From Sepiola atlantica (Eukaryota; Mollusca; Cephalopoda; Sepiida; Sepiolidae): DNA of 64,000 nucleotides. This document shows, in pieces, positions 11,041 to 22,199 of the stretch. Under the pieces are notes generated by a model. It was not told the origin of the DNA. It ran no database searches and saw only the letters and a list, made by a program, of their open reading frames with translations. The stretch spans positions 81,147,980 to 81,211,979 of the forward strand of contig OY744523.1 in the NCBI GenBank assembly GCA_963556195.1, written 5' to 3'. Position numbers and translations under genes: made by a program. Position 1 is the stretch's first letter. Each line of letters starts with the position of its first letter.

Positions 11041-13056
11041 AAAGGTTGAATCTCATGTTTAAATAAAAATGTTGAATAATCTTGTGATAAAGTAATAAGT
11101 AAAAAAAACGCTAATATTCGTACCTTTATTCTCTAAATAATGGGTTACAACATAGAGATATATAAAATCTAAGTGTAGTATCTGAAAGAACATACAATTT
11201 TACATAATAAGTTTTATCAAAATTGCTCCAGGAATAAAGTAACTATGACAAAATGACTGAATTTATTGTTGTGAATTGGTCCGTGATTTCAAGTAATTTG
11301 TGCGTTAAAATGATGTCAACTTTTAACCCCAAATTTTAGACCTTTAAATTCTCATAACTTTTGAACAACTAGGGATATTTGCATAATTCAAACAGTTTTG
11401 AACTCCATCTTAATAACTATTGCGATTAAATAACAATAAATTAAAATAAAAAAAATCAACTGGGAATGCTAATCAGTTTAAGATAGGGTTGGATGAATTC
11501 AGAGAAAGTGGTAGGAGGGAGAAATTGAGGGGGCACTTTTGGGAGGCGTCAAATGAAATATTTAACAGAATTTGATCTGGATATCGATACTGTACTAAGA
11601 GTTTAATTTTTTAAAAATTTTTCTTTTTTTCTTTAACAGTTGAATTGAGAATATAGTTAAAGGGGAGATGCCCAAGGAGACATAACAAACAAATATTAAT
11701 AATAATAATAATAATAATGTTATTTTCATTATCTAAAATCTGTCATTGTTATTTTAATGTAAGCATACAGATTTTTGCAAAACATAAATTTTGGTAGCTT
11801 AATTAATCAGTTCTAACCATTCATTCAAAATTCAGCAGAAATGATAAGATATTTTTCTTGTATGCTATTGATGGAAATTAAGTAATAATTAATAGACAAA
11901 CCAATCTAAACATTGAGCAAAATATCTCCCCACTGAAAATAATGCAAGAAATAATGCAGAAGGGCAACTTTTGGAATCATCCCACCACTTACCCTAACAC
12001 TAACCACTGGTATGGCCCCAAGTTAGTTAGGGTAAAACGAAATACAGTAATATTCATACACTTGGAGTTACCAGGGACCAAATTAGTGCATGTTAGCCAT
12101 TTTTATTGTAAGAAAGAAAAAGTAATCAACCTTGCTTTTTAAAAAATCTTATTCAGTGTTCTAGAATATTTCAAAAGAACTTTTTATTTAGATCAAATTT
12201 GCTGATGGTGAGAGAGGATTAGCTCTGGCTGGTGAAATATCTATTTCTTTCTTTTTTTGCAAATTTGCTCATGACCGGAAGAGGTGTGTTGAGCAAAGAC
12301 AATGAATGGACAGAGAGAGAGAGAAAGAGTTGGTGTCTACTTGCAGTATCCGTTTTAATATGGAAAAATCTAGCTCCCCAAAAAGGGGTACTCTGAATGA
12401 AAACGACTATCTCTAGACCTGTTCGTACTCCCACACGAATGAGGGAGCCTCATAGCACAGTCAATAAACCCTCTTAAGGAGTAGGAAATGACCAATCTGG
12501 TACAATAATACTGTGGGGTCTGCGTTTGAGTTGAATATGCATGCATATAAAGAAAATATGTAACAATATCCTCCTAGGGTTTCGTACATAGACTCCCATG
12601 ACTAATATAAATATTGAAACTTTATTACCAAGAGTATTTGGATATGTATATTTCGTTTTGATCAAATAATATTGTTGGAGTTCTGTAATTGTGCTGGACA
12701 TGCGTAAAAAAAGAAATACGTCAGAAACTCCTTCTACAATTTAGGAGATAGACCCCCATATATATATATATATATAATAAAAACACTGTAAAACTATCAC
12801 ACTCAACCTAACAAAACTTAGCCTCAACTAATATTAAAATAAATAGGAATCTAAAAGTTGAAGTACCAAATAACTACACTACCCCCCCCCCCCTAATTAG
12901 CACCTCAATACAATTGTAGACAAGCAAATGCCTGACTTCAGACATAGTTTATATATTTTGAGCCATAGAAAGAGATAGAAATTATGTAACTTCATTAAAA
13001 AAAAAGACTGTTCAAATGAAAACCCAACATGTTTAGCTAAGTATATAAATGAACTC
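11041..13056. other. AT-rich sequence without a gene
   Basis: It contains an (ATA)n microsatellite at 11696-11718, a (TA)n run at 12759-12775 and a C run at 12882-12893. Open frames at 11942-12142, 12219-12434 and 12474-12701 show no domain and no splice context. Confidence 0.4.
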
Positions 13057-13064
13057 ATATAAAT

Positions 13065-15200
13065 AGGGGTGGGACGTAATGGGTGAAAATTTCAGATTCA
13101 TGCAAGTAGTATTTTTTTGTGTTCATTTATACAATCAAACATTTTGAAAATTTTGCCAAATTCAGAAGATGCAGGCCAAAAATAGCCGTTAGGGCTCCAC
13201 GGGACTCAAAATCCATCATTTTTCGGTGGAAAAGTGGTTTCATGCGACATTGCAGGTTCTAAAACATCCTCAAAAGCTATGAGTAGATATAGATGGTTAA
13301 ATCTGATATAGTACTTGAATTTAGGACCATTTTCAGGCTGTGAAAGGGTTTTCATGAATGTAAAATAGCCAAAAACTAGTGAAAAATAGCCCAAATTAGC
13401 CAAAATCCTCCGTTAAGCAACCTAATTGGTTCCCAAGCTTCTACAATAGTTATGAATGGGTGTAGATAGTTGAAACCCTTGTAGTGTCGAAACCATTGCA
13501 TTGTATTATATTCAAGCAGTTTAATAACAATTAGTTTCTTTTGTTTTCAGTTCAGTTTAGTTGAGAAGATAGGATGAGTGGAACAAATTACCAGTACAAT
13601 GATTGGGATTTCACTTTGCTTGAAAACCTCCCAACTGTATATGAGTGCGTTTTGGCCATAGTTCATATGGATCTACAAAACAGAAAGAGCATCTCCATCA
13701 ATTTTCTGTGTCTGCTGGCTCACTGGTAAAGAGCATTTAGAAGAGACATTAAACTAACAACAATAAAAGGAGTGAAAGATAAACTAGATCGATACTTGAG
13801 AGAGTACAATAGCAAAGTTCAGAAGGGCCATGGATCAAAGAGGTCAAACTTGATTCAATGGAAGATAAAAAATCACATTCTTTTCAATATCCTGAGAAAC
13901 AGTTTTTCTTTGATCAAGTTGCACTCAACCGGAAGGTCATAATTGACAACATGCATATCGATGAAGAACATGAATCAATGGTTGTTGAGACGGAGGAAAG
14001 GGAGGAGCAAGAGATGGCTATTTCAGTTACAGAGGAAGAAGAAAGGGTTACAATAATGAACAGTACTCTCGACGATAGTGATACTAATATCAATTTTGAT
14101 GTGCAGCGGTCAGGGAGAGTACGTACCACAGTCAGCTGTAATGAAGTTGGAGTTCAGACAGATATGACTTTCAATCTCCGTGAAGGAAGGAAAACATTTA
14201 CTGACTCCATCAAGATTGCACTGGCTGCTTCCTCATCAGCCGCAAACATTTCTCCAGAAGCAGCACGGATGGCGTATAAGGTTGCGCTGAGAAACATCTG
14301 GGGTTGAACATCGCTCTGAAAGCTGATGTTGAAAAAGATGAAGTTGAACCGCCGAAGAATAAACGACCTCACACTGAGGAAGAATATATACAATATAAGT
14401 ATGTTCTCCCATCAGCAAAGACGATTCGGAAGATGAAGCACTTGATGGCAATCCAGGAAGAAAGAAATGCTGCCTTAGCACTTCTTGATACTACTCCATC
14501 TGATGTGGTAACCTTCCACTATGACACCACAACCCGCAAAAGACTAAATGGTGAGTGGCCATCATTGGTGATTCAAACTTCCAGTGGGAAGAAATTTCGT
14601 CTGCGTTCACTAAACATGGCAGTTGAAGATCGAAGGAACATTGTAAATCTTTTTTTGGCATCACTTAATCGTTTGTCTCTGACAGTAAGGTGCAATAAAG
14701 CTTTGATTTGGGAAAAACTGACAGCTGTCATGACAGACTCCGTTCAGAAGAATCTCCAAATTGAACAGCTGATCGCTGCGTCTCTCTCTTCCAATCATGT
14801 ACCTCTACATCTCCTATGTGTCTCCCACACATGTGAAGCTTTTGATGTTGGAAATTTTGGCTATTTTTCACTAGTTTTTAGCTATTCTACATTCATGAAA
14901 ACACTTTTACAGCCTGAAAATGGTCCTAAATTACAGTACTATATCAGATTTAACCATCTATATCCATTCATAGCTTTTGAGGATGTTTTAGGACCTGCAA
15001 TGTTGCATGAAACCACTTTTTCACCGAAAAGTGATGGATTTGGGTCCCGTGGAGCCCTAACGGCTATTTTTTGCCTGCACCTTCTGAATTTTGCAAAATT
15101 TTCAAAATGTTTGATTGTTTAGTGTTATTTATGTATAAATGAACACAAAAAAATAGTACTCGCATGAATCTGAAATGTTCACCCATTTCGTCCCACCCCT
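13065..15200 (+). mobile_element. DNA transposon with ~335-bp terminal inverted repeats
   Basis: Bases 13065-13400 are repeated in inverted orientation at about 14850-15200. Both ends finish AGGGGTGGGACG / CGTCCCACCCCT. The octamer ATATAAAT lies directly before the left end (13057-13064) and one base beyond the right end (15202-15209). That fits an 8-bp target duplication as made by hAT-like transposases, with a one-base uncertainty at the tip. Between the repeats sits the broken coding region described separately. Right after residue sequence HTCEAFDVGN the coding frame runs straight into the right repeat. This suggests that the 3' half of the transposase was lost by an internal deletion. 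Confidence 0.75.
13574..14855 (+). pseudogene. Broken transposase-like gene inside the long-TIR element
   Basis: A protein starts at ATG 13574 (MSGTNYQYNDWDFTLLENL), meets an in-frame stop after LLAHW (13727), then continues RAFRRDIKLTTIKGVKDKLD. It shifts frame near 13855 into an acidic stretch rich in E (14000-14050), and shifts again near 14300 to LNIALKADVEKDEVEPPKNK. The last readable part includes LIWEKLTAVMTDSVQKNLQI and HVPLHLLCVSHTCEAFD. I do not recognise a named family. The MTD followed by an SHT-CE block is reminiscent of an RNase H-fold nuclease core, which would fit a transposase; this is inference. The C-terminal half is missing. Sitting between matched inverted repeats is the main support for a transposase role. 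Confidence 0.55.
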
Positions 15201-15640
15201 AATATAAATTGAAATGGTCTATTATTGGCAAAGCAAAAATGAAAACCTCCCCAGGAAAATTTAAGAAATGTAATCTAAGTATCTTGGAATCTTATCACAT
15301 AATAACATCTAAAGATAACCTTATTAATAGAAAACATCAATAGTAAGTCATTCAAAACTGCATGCATTCATCAAAATTCACATTCTCGAAATTTGGGCCT
15401 AAATAACATTTTTGTACTTGTGATAATATAAAAAAAACAACAAAAAAACTTTACATGATATCATTAATGAGATTGCCTCCAACATCCAAAGAAATGGTTA
15501 TCTTAAGTGCCCGATAGAAAATTGCTTTAAACTTGGATGATCTTCATCCACAAGTTTTAGGTTCGGGATCGCTATCTTGGCTGCCTCCACCATTTGCCAT
15601 AGTGCTTCTGTGCGGCTACCTTTATCATGTCAGATGAAAG
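15201..15640. other. AT-rich sequence, nothing recognised
   Basis: No feature beyond A-rich runs. Confidence 0.4.
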
Positions 15641-15649
15641 ATTTGGGGG

Positions 15650-17330
15650 ATATTTCACTGCCTTGCTGTGAACATAGGTAAATATATATAGTTAGCGGCT
15701 GCATTCAAAGGATCTGCTTTGCAGATTCGATCCCCCCGAAAGAAAGGAGGACTTCATGTTCTTCTGATCCCATGTTGCAGGATCGAGAATGAGGACAGAC
15801 TGAGGGGTGTCTAGAAGGGAAGAAGTATTCTGCTCAGCGGGATGGGGATTGGGGTTAAGGGGGGGGGGCTGTGCTTAAGGCGTGATATCAAGAGCCTAAT
15901 TGTTCTTCTTTTTCTCTGGGAGATTTTTAGATTTTTGTATCAGTTTATGATTCTCCTCGTTGTCTTTAATTTTTATATCCTCATCGCTTTTTTTTCTTCC
16001 AATTCAGATTGGGTGCTTCCTTTTTATAGCCGCCGGTTGGATGTTACCTCTATTAGAGTAGACGGACCGTTTTACTTTTGGTGTTTCTGCCTGGCTGGAA
16101 TTGTGGGGTGGTATTTCTCTGGTTTTCTCACTCTTTTTACGACTATTCCAGCCTAATGTTGTTGGTGATGTGGGAGCTGTTGCTACTGATGATGATGCTG
16201 CCGGTATTGGTGTTGCTGTTACTACTGTATTCTTCTGTGCTGATACTAGATTTCGTTTTGGGCAGTCCTTGGCCATATTCCCTATCTGCTCGCAGTGCCA
16301 ACAGTGTGGCATTCTGCCCTCTATGATTACAGAAAGTGGCCAGCCTTCACATTTGGGCTGGGATGGTAAGGAACCTGAAGCAGTCCAGGAATATTTTCAG
16401 TTTGTAATTGCCGGTCAGTATATTTCTTAGGCCATGGACCGGAATAACTGCCTTGACATCACCATATTGGCCCATAGTGGTTTTGGGCTGATGTAACATG
16501 GGACGCCTCGGATAGAAACTGTATTCCGTCTTCCGTTTTGATATTTCAGCTTGATCTTGATATGCTTCCATTGTAGATCTCCATTGGCGACTTTCTCCGC
16601 ATCCTGCTGGGTTGGAAACAGTATGTCCCAAGCTATGTAGGTTGCGGGAATCTTGAGAGCCCCTATGTTCGATAATGGTCTCCTTCAGGATGCCAGTCAG
16701 TCCTTTGGCTCTGGCGTCAGAAGTGACCAGGGACACAACTTTCTTAAGTTCTTCCAGGGTACCTGGGAGTAATTTGATGGTGTTATCCTCGGTGTACTTC
16801 TGGTATTCTTCTCGGAAGAGTTGGCGGTATGCCTCTGGCGAGAGTTGTGCCTGGGGACCCCATACTGATTCTAGAGTTATTTTTGTGGTCTCTGGAACTG
16901 GAGCAGCTGAAACTGAAGTGGCTGCAGTTGCTGGAGTCCCTGACACTTGTATTTTGGTCGCTGACCAACCAAGATTGGGGAACTTGACCATTCAGCTTTA
17001 CTTGCAGCACAAGGAGCTGATGACTTTTGTTCTTGGTCTTGTTTTTGTTAGTGAGCGTTTTGGATCATCACCTTTTAATGAAGAAGAATCCATATATGTA
17101 TGGTTAGGGTTCTACTTTTTTCTGCAGTCTTTTCATAGGAGCATTCTGGAAATTGTGCATTTTTCTGTTTGTGCTAAGTCTACAGAGTACCACTTGTTCA
17201 TGATCGGTGATGTCTTCTCTCTGGAAGCTGGGGGGGGGATGGTAGTGGCAGACCTCTCTCTCACTTCTGCTGATGGCCCTTCGAACAAGATGTCACCGAA
17301 GACAGCCTGGAACGCAGCAAAGGTACTCTC
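15650..17330 (-). mobile_element. Gag-like / ORF1-like retroelement remnant
   Basis: Minus-strand frames encode a nucleic-acid-binding structural protein. Upstream part 16991-16347 has a Pro/Thr/Ala-rich start, then SPEAYRQLFREEYQKY and LEELKKVVSLVTSDARAKG. After a frameshift near 16360 it continues into SVIIEGRMPHCWHCEQIG with a zinc-knuckle-like motif. Reading further, a basic/charged stretch follows near 16000-15900 in another frame. No RT is seen next to it. I cannot say whether it is the ORF1 of a LINE or the gag of an LTR element. The + strand open frames over the same bases are shadows. Confidence 0.55.
16004..16312 (-). pseudogene. Zinc-knuckle region of the gag-like protein
   Basis: The segment reads CWHCEQIGNMAKDC. 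The spacing is that of a CCHC zinc knuckle (C-x2-C-x4-H-x4-C), but asparagine occupies the histidine position, so metal binding is probably lost. A Ser/Thr/Ala-rich tract and a basic tail (KVKRSVYSNR, AIKRKHPI) follow. Such knuckles bind RNA in retroelement particles. Confidence 0.6.
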
Positions 17331-17479
17331 GGGTGTACCACTTTCACGAATACGACTGGAGTACTACGGAGTGTAGTACCCACCGCACCGGACATCGACC
17401 CAACTGGGGCACTACCGGGTATTTAAGTCAAATTCACCTGGTGAAATATCGTTTTTTATTTAAAACAAAAAACTTTTTT

Positions 17480-18800
17480 TGAGTATCCCAAATCAAACTT
17501 TTATTTTCATTATATTTAAAAACCTTTAATCATATTGGTACATTAACCTATTTTCACAGTGTATAACTAAAAATTCAGTCTCCGAACAAGTGCAAAATCC
17601 TTACAAATGTCATGTTATCTTGTGGTAAATGAAAATTAATCATAATGGAAGCATTAATTATTAAATCAAACCAAAATCTTATCTCACACAAAACATAGAA
17701 AAATGACACGGAAGTGCAACTTTGACTGTTCGTATAAATTTAATTTCAACAGCTAACATATTGAATCTTCTTTATATAATTTATAGCAGATCAAGCTATT
17801 TTTTGTACAAGGATGTGAGTTTTCCTCTTTTTCTGAATTAAAAAAAAAAAAAAAAAACGCATAAAAAACTAAACAAATTTCTGCTTAATTCGCTAAATCT
17901 GAGTTCTCTGCTTTTTGATCGAAATCTGCTATTTTTTTTTCTTTTTCTTTCATCTTGTCTTTTCTTGTCTCGCCTCCCTTTCCACTTTTATGACAGTTCT
18001 CCCTAAAAATGTCAATTTCGCCATATTTCAAACGATTCATGAAGATTTTTGTTTCATTAAAGAATGACTTCCTGTCTCTGTTTCTCCACATACCTACTTG
18101 GGGTGTTTCTCTTGATTTTGAAGCTATGAACCAAGAAATTGTAACTTTTTTTGAGAATGTAACTTTCATTCAATATTTTAATTGCTAAAAGCCATGTTTT
18201 TTTTTTCTTGTTTATATCTTGAACCAAACCTATTTTTAATTTTTTAAACTTACACACAAAAAACCCTTTTGACACACAAAATAAACTTTTAACATTCTTT
18301 TTACACAAAAAGCTAATTCTAATGGAATATAATGAAGTTAAAACATACCAGTTGATACTTTCAGGATGAAAAAATAAAGTATTGTAGATAACACCCTTTG
18401 TTATCCCCCTCCCCACCTCTCAAAAAAAAAAAAAAAAAAAAAAGATTCTACCAATTGGCAATTGTCTGAGTAAAAATATTTTTTATCATAACTGATAGAA
18501 TATATTTTCTAGGAGATTTAATGGTCCTCATGCGGTTCCTCTCCGTGATTTGCAGTCAGAAGTTTTTTTATACTATAATGTATCTAGAACATCCCAACTC
18601 CTACCATCACTTTAAATGGACATTACATTAAACTCCCATCTATGTACAAATGTTGACTTCACCTGTGCAATATCATCTGACAAAGGCCATTAAAAAATAA
18701 TCATTTCCACCTATGGTTGGAGTTAAAAATTTGATTACTGCACTGGATGGAGGTATAACACCAATAATTATGCCAATGTAAAAGTTGGTATCATAATATA
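17480..18800. other. AT-rich sequence without a gene
   Basis: A-rich runs at 17839-17857 and 18421-18443. The minus-strand open frames at 17885-18416 are low-complexity lysine- and phenylalanine-rich translations without a domain. Confidence 0.4.
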
Positions 18801-18809
18801 CAGTAACCC

Positions 18810-21030
18810 ATTGTCTTTGGCGATGGTAAGTAAAATATCTTGAGATGGTTCTTCATCATGCTCAAAACGACGAGATACTACAAGCGGGCATATTGGGAAT
18901 TCATCAGAGATCACATCGGAGACGCCTCATGAAGTGAAACTTTTTCTCTCCCTGCTGATCAGTGTGCAAATGAGTAAACCGAATGGGTCAAAGCAGGCAT
19001 TGAAGCACATATCCCCCATGCAAATATTCTAAAGCAAGCCCCACTCACCACAATGGTTCACCTTGAACTGTGCAGCTGCTATTGCTCAGAGGCCACAAAG
19101 CATTTTGACAATTCAATCGCCACAAGTCAACTACAAATAGACAGAAACTTATAGTCAAGAAATCATTGTTAGACTAATAGATGAAGCCAAGAGAAGGTAT
19201 ACAAAGATGACCAGAAAACACATTGAGTCACAGAAACTAAGTACTCACGATTTCTGGAACATCTTCAATAGTGTGGTGAATAATGGGAAATCAACAATTT
19301 TCCTGCTATCTAAACACAATAATGTTGTTTGCACGGCAACTGACAAAGCTGCCCAGTGTTTCACTTTAAACTCCACAAACCACTCTCTCCCAAATTTCCC
19401 ATTGCGGACTAAAGCCACACTTGATGACCTAACCATTACCCCATCTCATGCCCGGGACATCATAAAAAACCTTGACACCTCCAAAGCATGTGGGCTTGAT
19501 CTTATACCAGTAATAGTAATAAAGAAATGCTCTGCTCTTGTCCTCTCCAAACTCAACAACAAGTGCTTTGCCAAATCTTGCTTCCCTGCTAGCTGGAAAA
19601 TTGCCTCTGTGGTACCAGTTTTCAAAAACTCTGGAGAAAAATCTGACCCATAAAATTATCGCCCCATAAGTCTCGTCTTGCTCTTTTTAATCCTTAATCA
19701 ATCTAGTGATAGTCCAGCACCTCGAAAATACTAAAACTTTTATCTGACCAACAGTATGGAGTTAGGCCATTTCGTTCCACTGCCAATATCCTAATGGTCT
19801 GAATGTATATACCACACACTGAATAAGGCAGGTAGAGCTAGGGCGATAGCACTTGATATCTCCAAAGCATTTGGCAAAGTCTGGCATGAAAGTCTTTTCA
19901 GATAAATTAATTTGTATGGTATTACTGGGAGAATGTTTAATATAATTTGATCTTTCTTAGCTAAAAGGAAAATCCAGGTCGTTCTCAATAGCCATACATC
20001 TAAATAACATCAAATAAATGTAGGTGTGACCCAAGGGTCAATACTCAAAACTATATTATTCTTGATTTTCATAAACGACCTCCCCAATACAATTGTCTGA
20101 GATGGGTACATTTGCTGATGACACCACGCTCTATTCCCGAAATGAAGGCAAATTGAGTGCCAACTCGTGCAAAACAATGGCTGACTCCTTAGAAAACGAC
20201 ATCCAGTTTGTAGTATAAATGAGGCCAGCAATGGATGATCACATTTAATGCTACCAAGATGAAGCTCCTCTCCATAGACAACTACAAGAAACCTCTCCAA
20301 CCATCAATTATCATGGCTGATAGCACCCTTCCCGAGAATCCAATGTTCAAACTCCTGGGACTGACATTCTCAGGTGACATGAGATGGAATAAGTACATAA
20401 AAGATACTGCCAATTCTGCTGCAAAGGTTGGCAGGCTCCCTCTACCAGGCTAGAAAACTTCACACTTGCCAGTGTCCTATATCTTTAAAGCCACTATTTG
20501 CTCTTGCATGGAGTATTGTTGCCACATCTGGGCTGGTGCACCAACCACTAGCCTCTCGCTCTTGGACAGGGTACAAAAAAAGAATTTCTTACCTAATAGC
20601 TGTCTGCCAAGCTCCAGCCCTTGTCGCATCACCGCAGAGTTGCATCCCTGTGCCTGTTTTACAAATACTTCCATGGAATGTGCTCCGATGAACTCCCTGC
20701 ACTTGTACTCTCGACATAAATACTCCCAACCCACCAGACTAGCAGCAAATCCACCCTCTCCTCCTTCACTGTAGAGGTCTCTAGATGCCAGAAGATGTTC
20801 TACTCTGATAGCTTCTTTCCTCTGACTGCTTATCTTTGGAATTCCTTCCCTGCTCCCCTGACCATACAAACATACAGACATTTAATTGTGATGTGAACAA
20901 ACATCTTGCTGCCCAGCTCGCCACTCTGGCTGCCTTTAAAGAATTCTGATTCCTGTCATAATAGCCCCTACGCTTCAGTGGCAATATGCCTTGAGGTGAA
21001 TAAAAGTTTTTTAAAAAAAAAGGAAAAACT
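18810..21030 (+). mobile_element. Jockey-superfamily LINE, copy 1 (5'-truncated, dead)
   Basis: This is the first of two related LINE copies on the + strand. Motifs in order include FWNIFNSVVNNGKST, then LDTSKACGLDLIP, then WKIASVVPVFKNSGEKSDP with a stop before NYRPIS (19651). Next comes a disrupted palm region with QGSI, then FADDTTLY at 20111-20131. The thumb follows with TFNATKMKLLSID, LGLTFSGDM and the C-terminal YCCHIWAGAP. The sequence ends with GGTGAATAAAAG and an A-rich tail near 21010-21028. Stops and frameshifts are spread throughout. The element would encode endonuclease plus reverse transcriptase; the endonuclease is not readable. It lies about 360 bp upstream of the first epsin-like exon, in intron or upstream sequence. 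Confidence 0.8.
19207..19653 (+). pseudogene. Reverse transcriptase N-terminal fragment of LINE copy 1
   Basis: The longest open piece of the copy is 148 residues. It carries the fingers region: DIIKNLDTSKACGLDLIPV and WKIASVVPVFKNSGEKSDP. In functional relatives the next residues are NYRPISLL; here a TAA codon replaces the residue just before NYRPIS. It is otherwise collinear with the second copy at 22338-22583. Confidence 0.7.
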
Positions 21031-21391
21031 CTCCAAATGCAAGATTTCGTATAGGGCAACATCTCAAGTTAACTCTCGTCTCTTAATTCATCTCCAAAAA
21101 CCACCCTAAAAAGTTCTGTGACAACAAGGAAGTTGATGAATACATTCACCAAACATTCCAAGGCCAGTTTAAGGATTGTAAGTGATCCATTACAAATTGA
21201 AGCATCACTTTCAAAGAATTCACTTCCAAATGCATCTCTACAGTCACTACTGTGAATTCAAAATTTTAAACCATTTATTGGACATATTGATAGTAGTCAA
21301 CACATTAAGCTGAATTATTTACACGATTCCACAAGGTTTGGTTACATAAATAGTCAATAGTCTAACTGCAATGCTTAAAACTTTTTTTCAG

Positions 21392-21523
21392 TTCGACAAA
21401 AATGTAAGGAGTTGATTGACTTTATTCAAGATGATGATAAACTTCGAGATGAAAGAAAAAAGGCGAAGAAGACAAAGGACAAATACATCGGAATGGCAAG
21501 TGATAATCATGGACATAAATATA
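21392..21523 (+). CDS. CLINT1: Epsin-family (CLINT1/epsinR-like) exon
   Basis: A 132-bp exon sits between a good acceptor (CTTTTTTTCAG) and donor (GTAAGT). In the only open frame it encodes RQKCKELIDFIQDDDKLRDE, ERKKAKKTKDKYIGMAS and then DNHGHKYS. This is the end of the ENTH domain and the basic linker after it. The DKY-hG-aS spacing fits CLINT1/epsinR better than epsins 1-3 in my memory of the family. Family knowledge: the ENTH domain binds phosphoinositide and the protein recruits clathrin with AP-1/GGA adaptors at the trans-Golgi network and endosomes. The exon begins with two bases that complete a split codon and ends with one base of the next, which matches the phase of the exon at 32696. 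The upstream ENTH exons are not visible in this window. Confidence 0.9.
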
Positions 21524-22190
21524 GTAAGTCACATTAAATATTTTGTTTTTGTTTGTTAATTATCAATTTTAGTTGCATATTTTTGTAATTTTTCAGTTTT
21601 AGACAGATGTAACTGTTTAAATTATAATATTTCTAAATGCTAAAAGCATTTAATGATCATCCTCATCTTTTTTGCATCAGGTGTTCTAAATTTAAGCATT
21701 TGCCTCTGGTTTCTTGTCTAACATATTTCTGTAATTATGCCAAGTTGTAATATACAGAATAAGTTTTTTCTTTTTACTCTAGAGTATAATTAAAGTATAT
21801 GTAGATCTGTATAAAATGTATGTGTTTGCTAACTCCAAGGCGAATGAATTTAGAAAATTGGAAATTTTGTCTATTCTTACAATTTAGAGAAAATACCTAC
21901 CTGAGAATTTGCATGTTTTAAGAACAAAATAGCAAATAAAAATTTCAGTAATTTTCTGTTTCTTTTTAAACTCAATTATGTCAGACTTAAAAATGAGTAA
22001 ATTTTACCTCTTAATATCTAATGCTATATATTTAGGATTTAAATAAAAAATAAAGGTTTAATTTTTTTGCAAATATTTTTGATAAAGTCACTGAAAACTA
22101 TAAACTCTGCTTTTCGCAGTAACAAAATAAAATCAATTAATTTTTCCATTTTTAATCCTTTCAGATTTATTGCATTCACTTCTGCGTTAA
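21524..22190 (+). other. Intron sequence, nothing recognised
   Basis: AT-rich intron between the exon at 21392 and the second LINE copy. Confidence 0.5.
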
Positions 22191-22199
22191 TAATTAGAA

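Noticed and set aside
15690..15745. tRNA-like sequence (TAGTTAGCGGCTGC ... GATTCGATCCCCC)
   Set aside because: It has a passable B box, but the arms do not pair as in a tRNA and the A box is weak; at best a SINE remnant.
16078..17376. Plus-strand open frames up to 233 residues
   Set aside because: They lie antisense to the gag-like protein, which has the recognisable zinc knuckle and helical region on the minus strand.
1..21390. Search for ENTH-domain exons upstream of 21392
   Set aside because: I saw no segment resembling the ENTH core in any open frame; these exons probably lie before the window.
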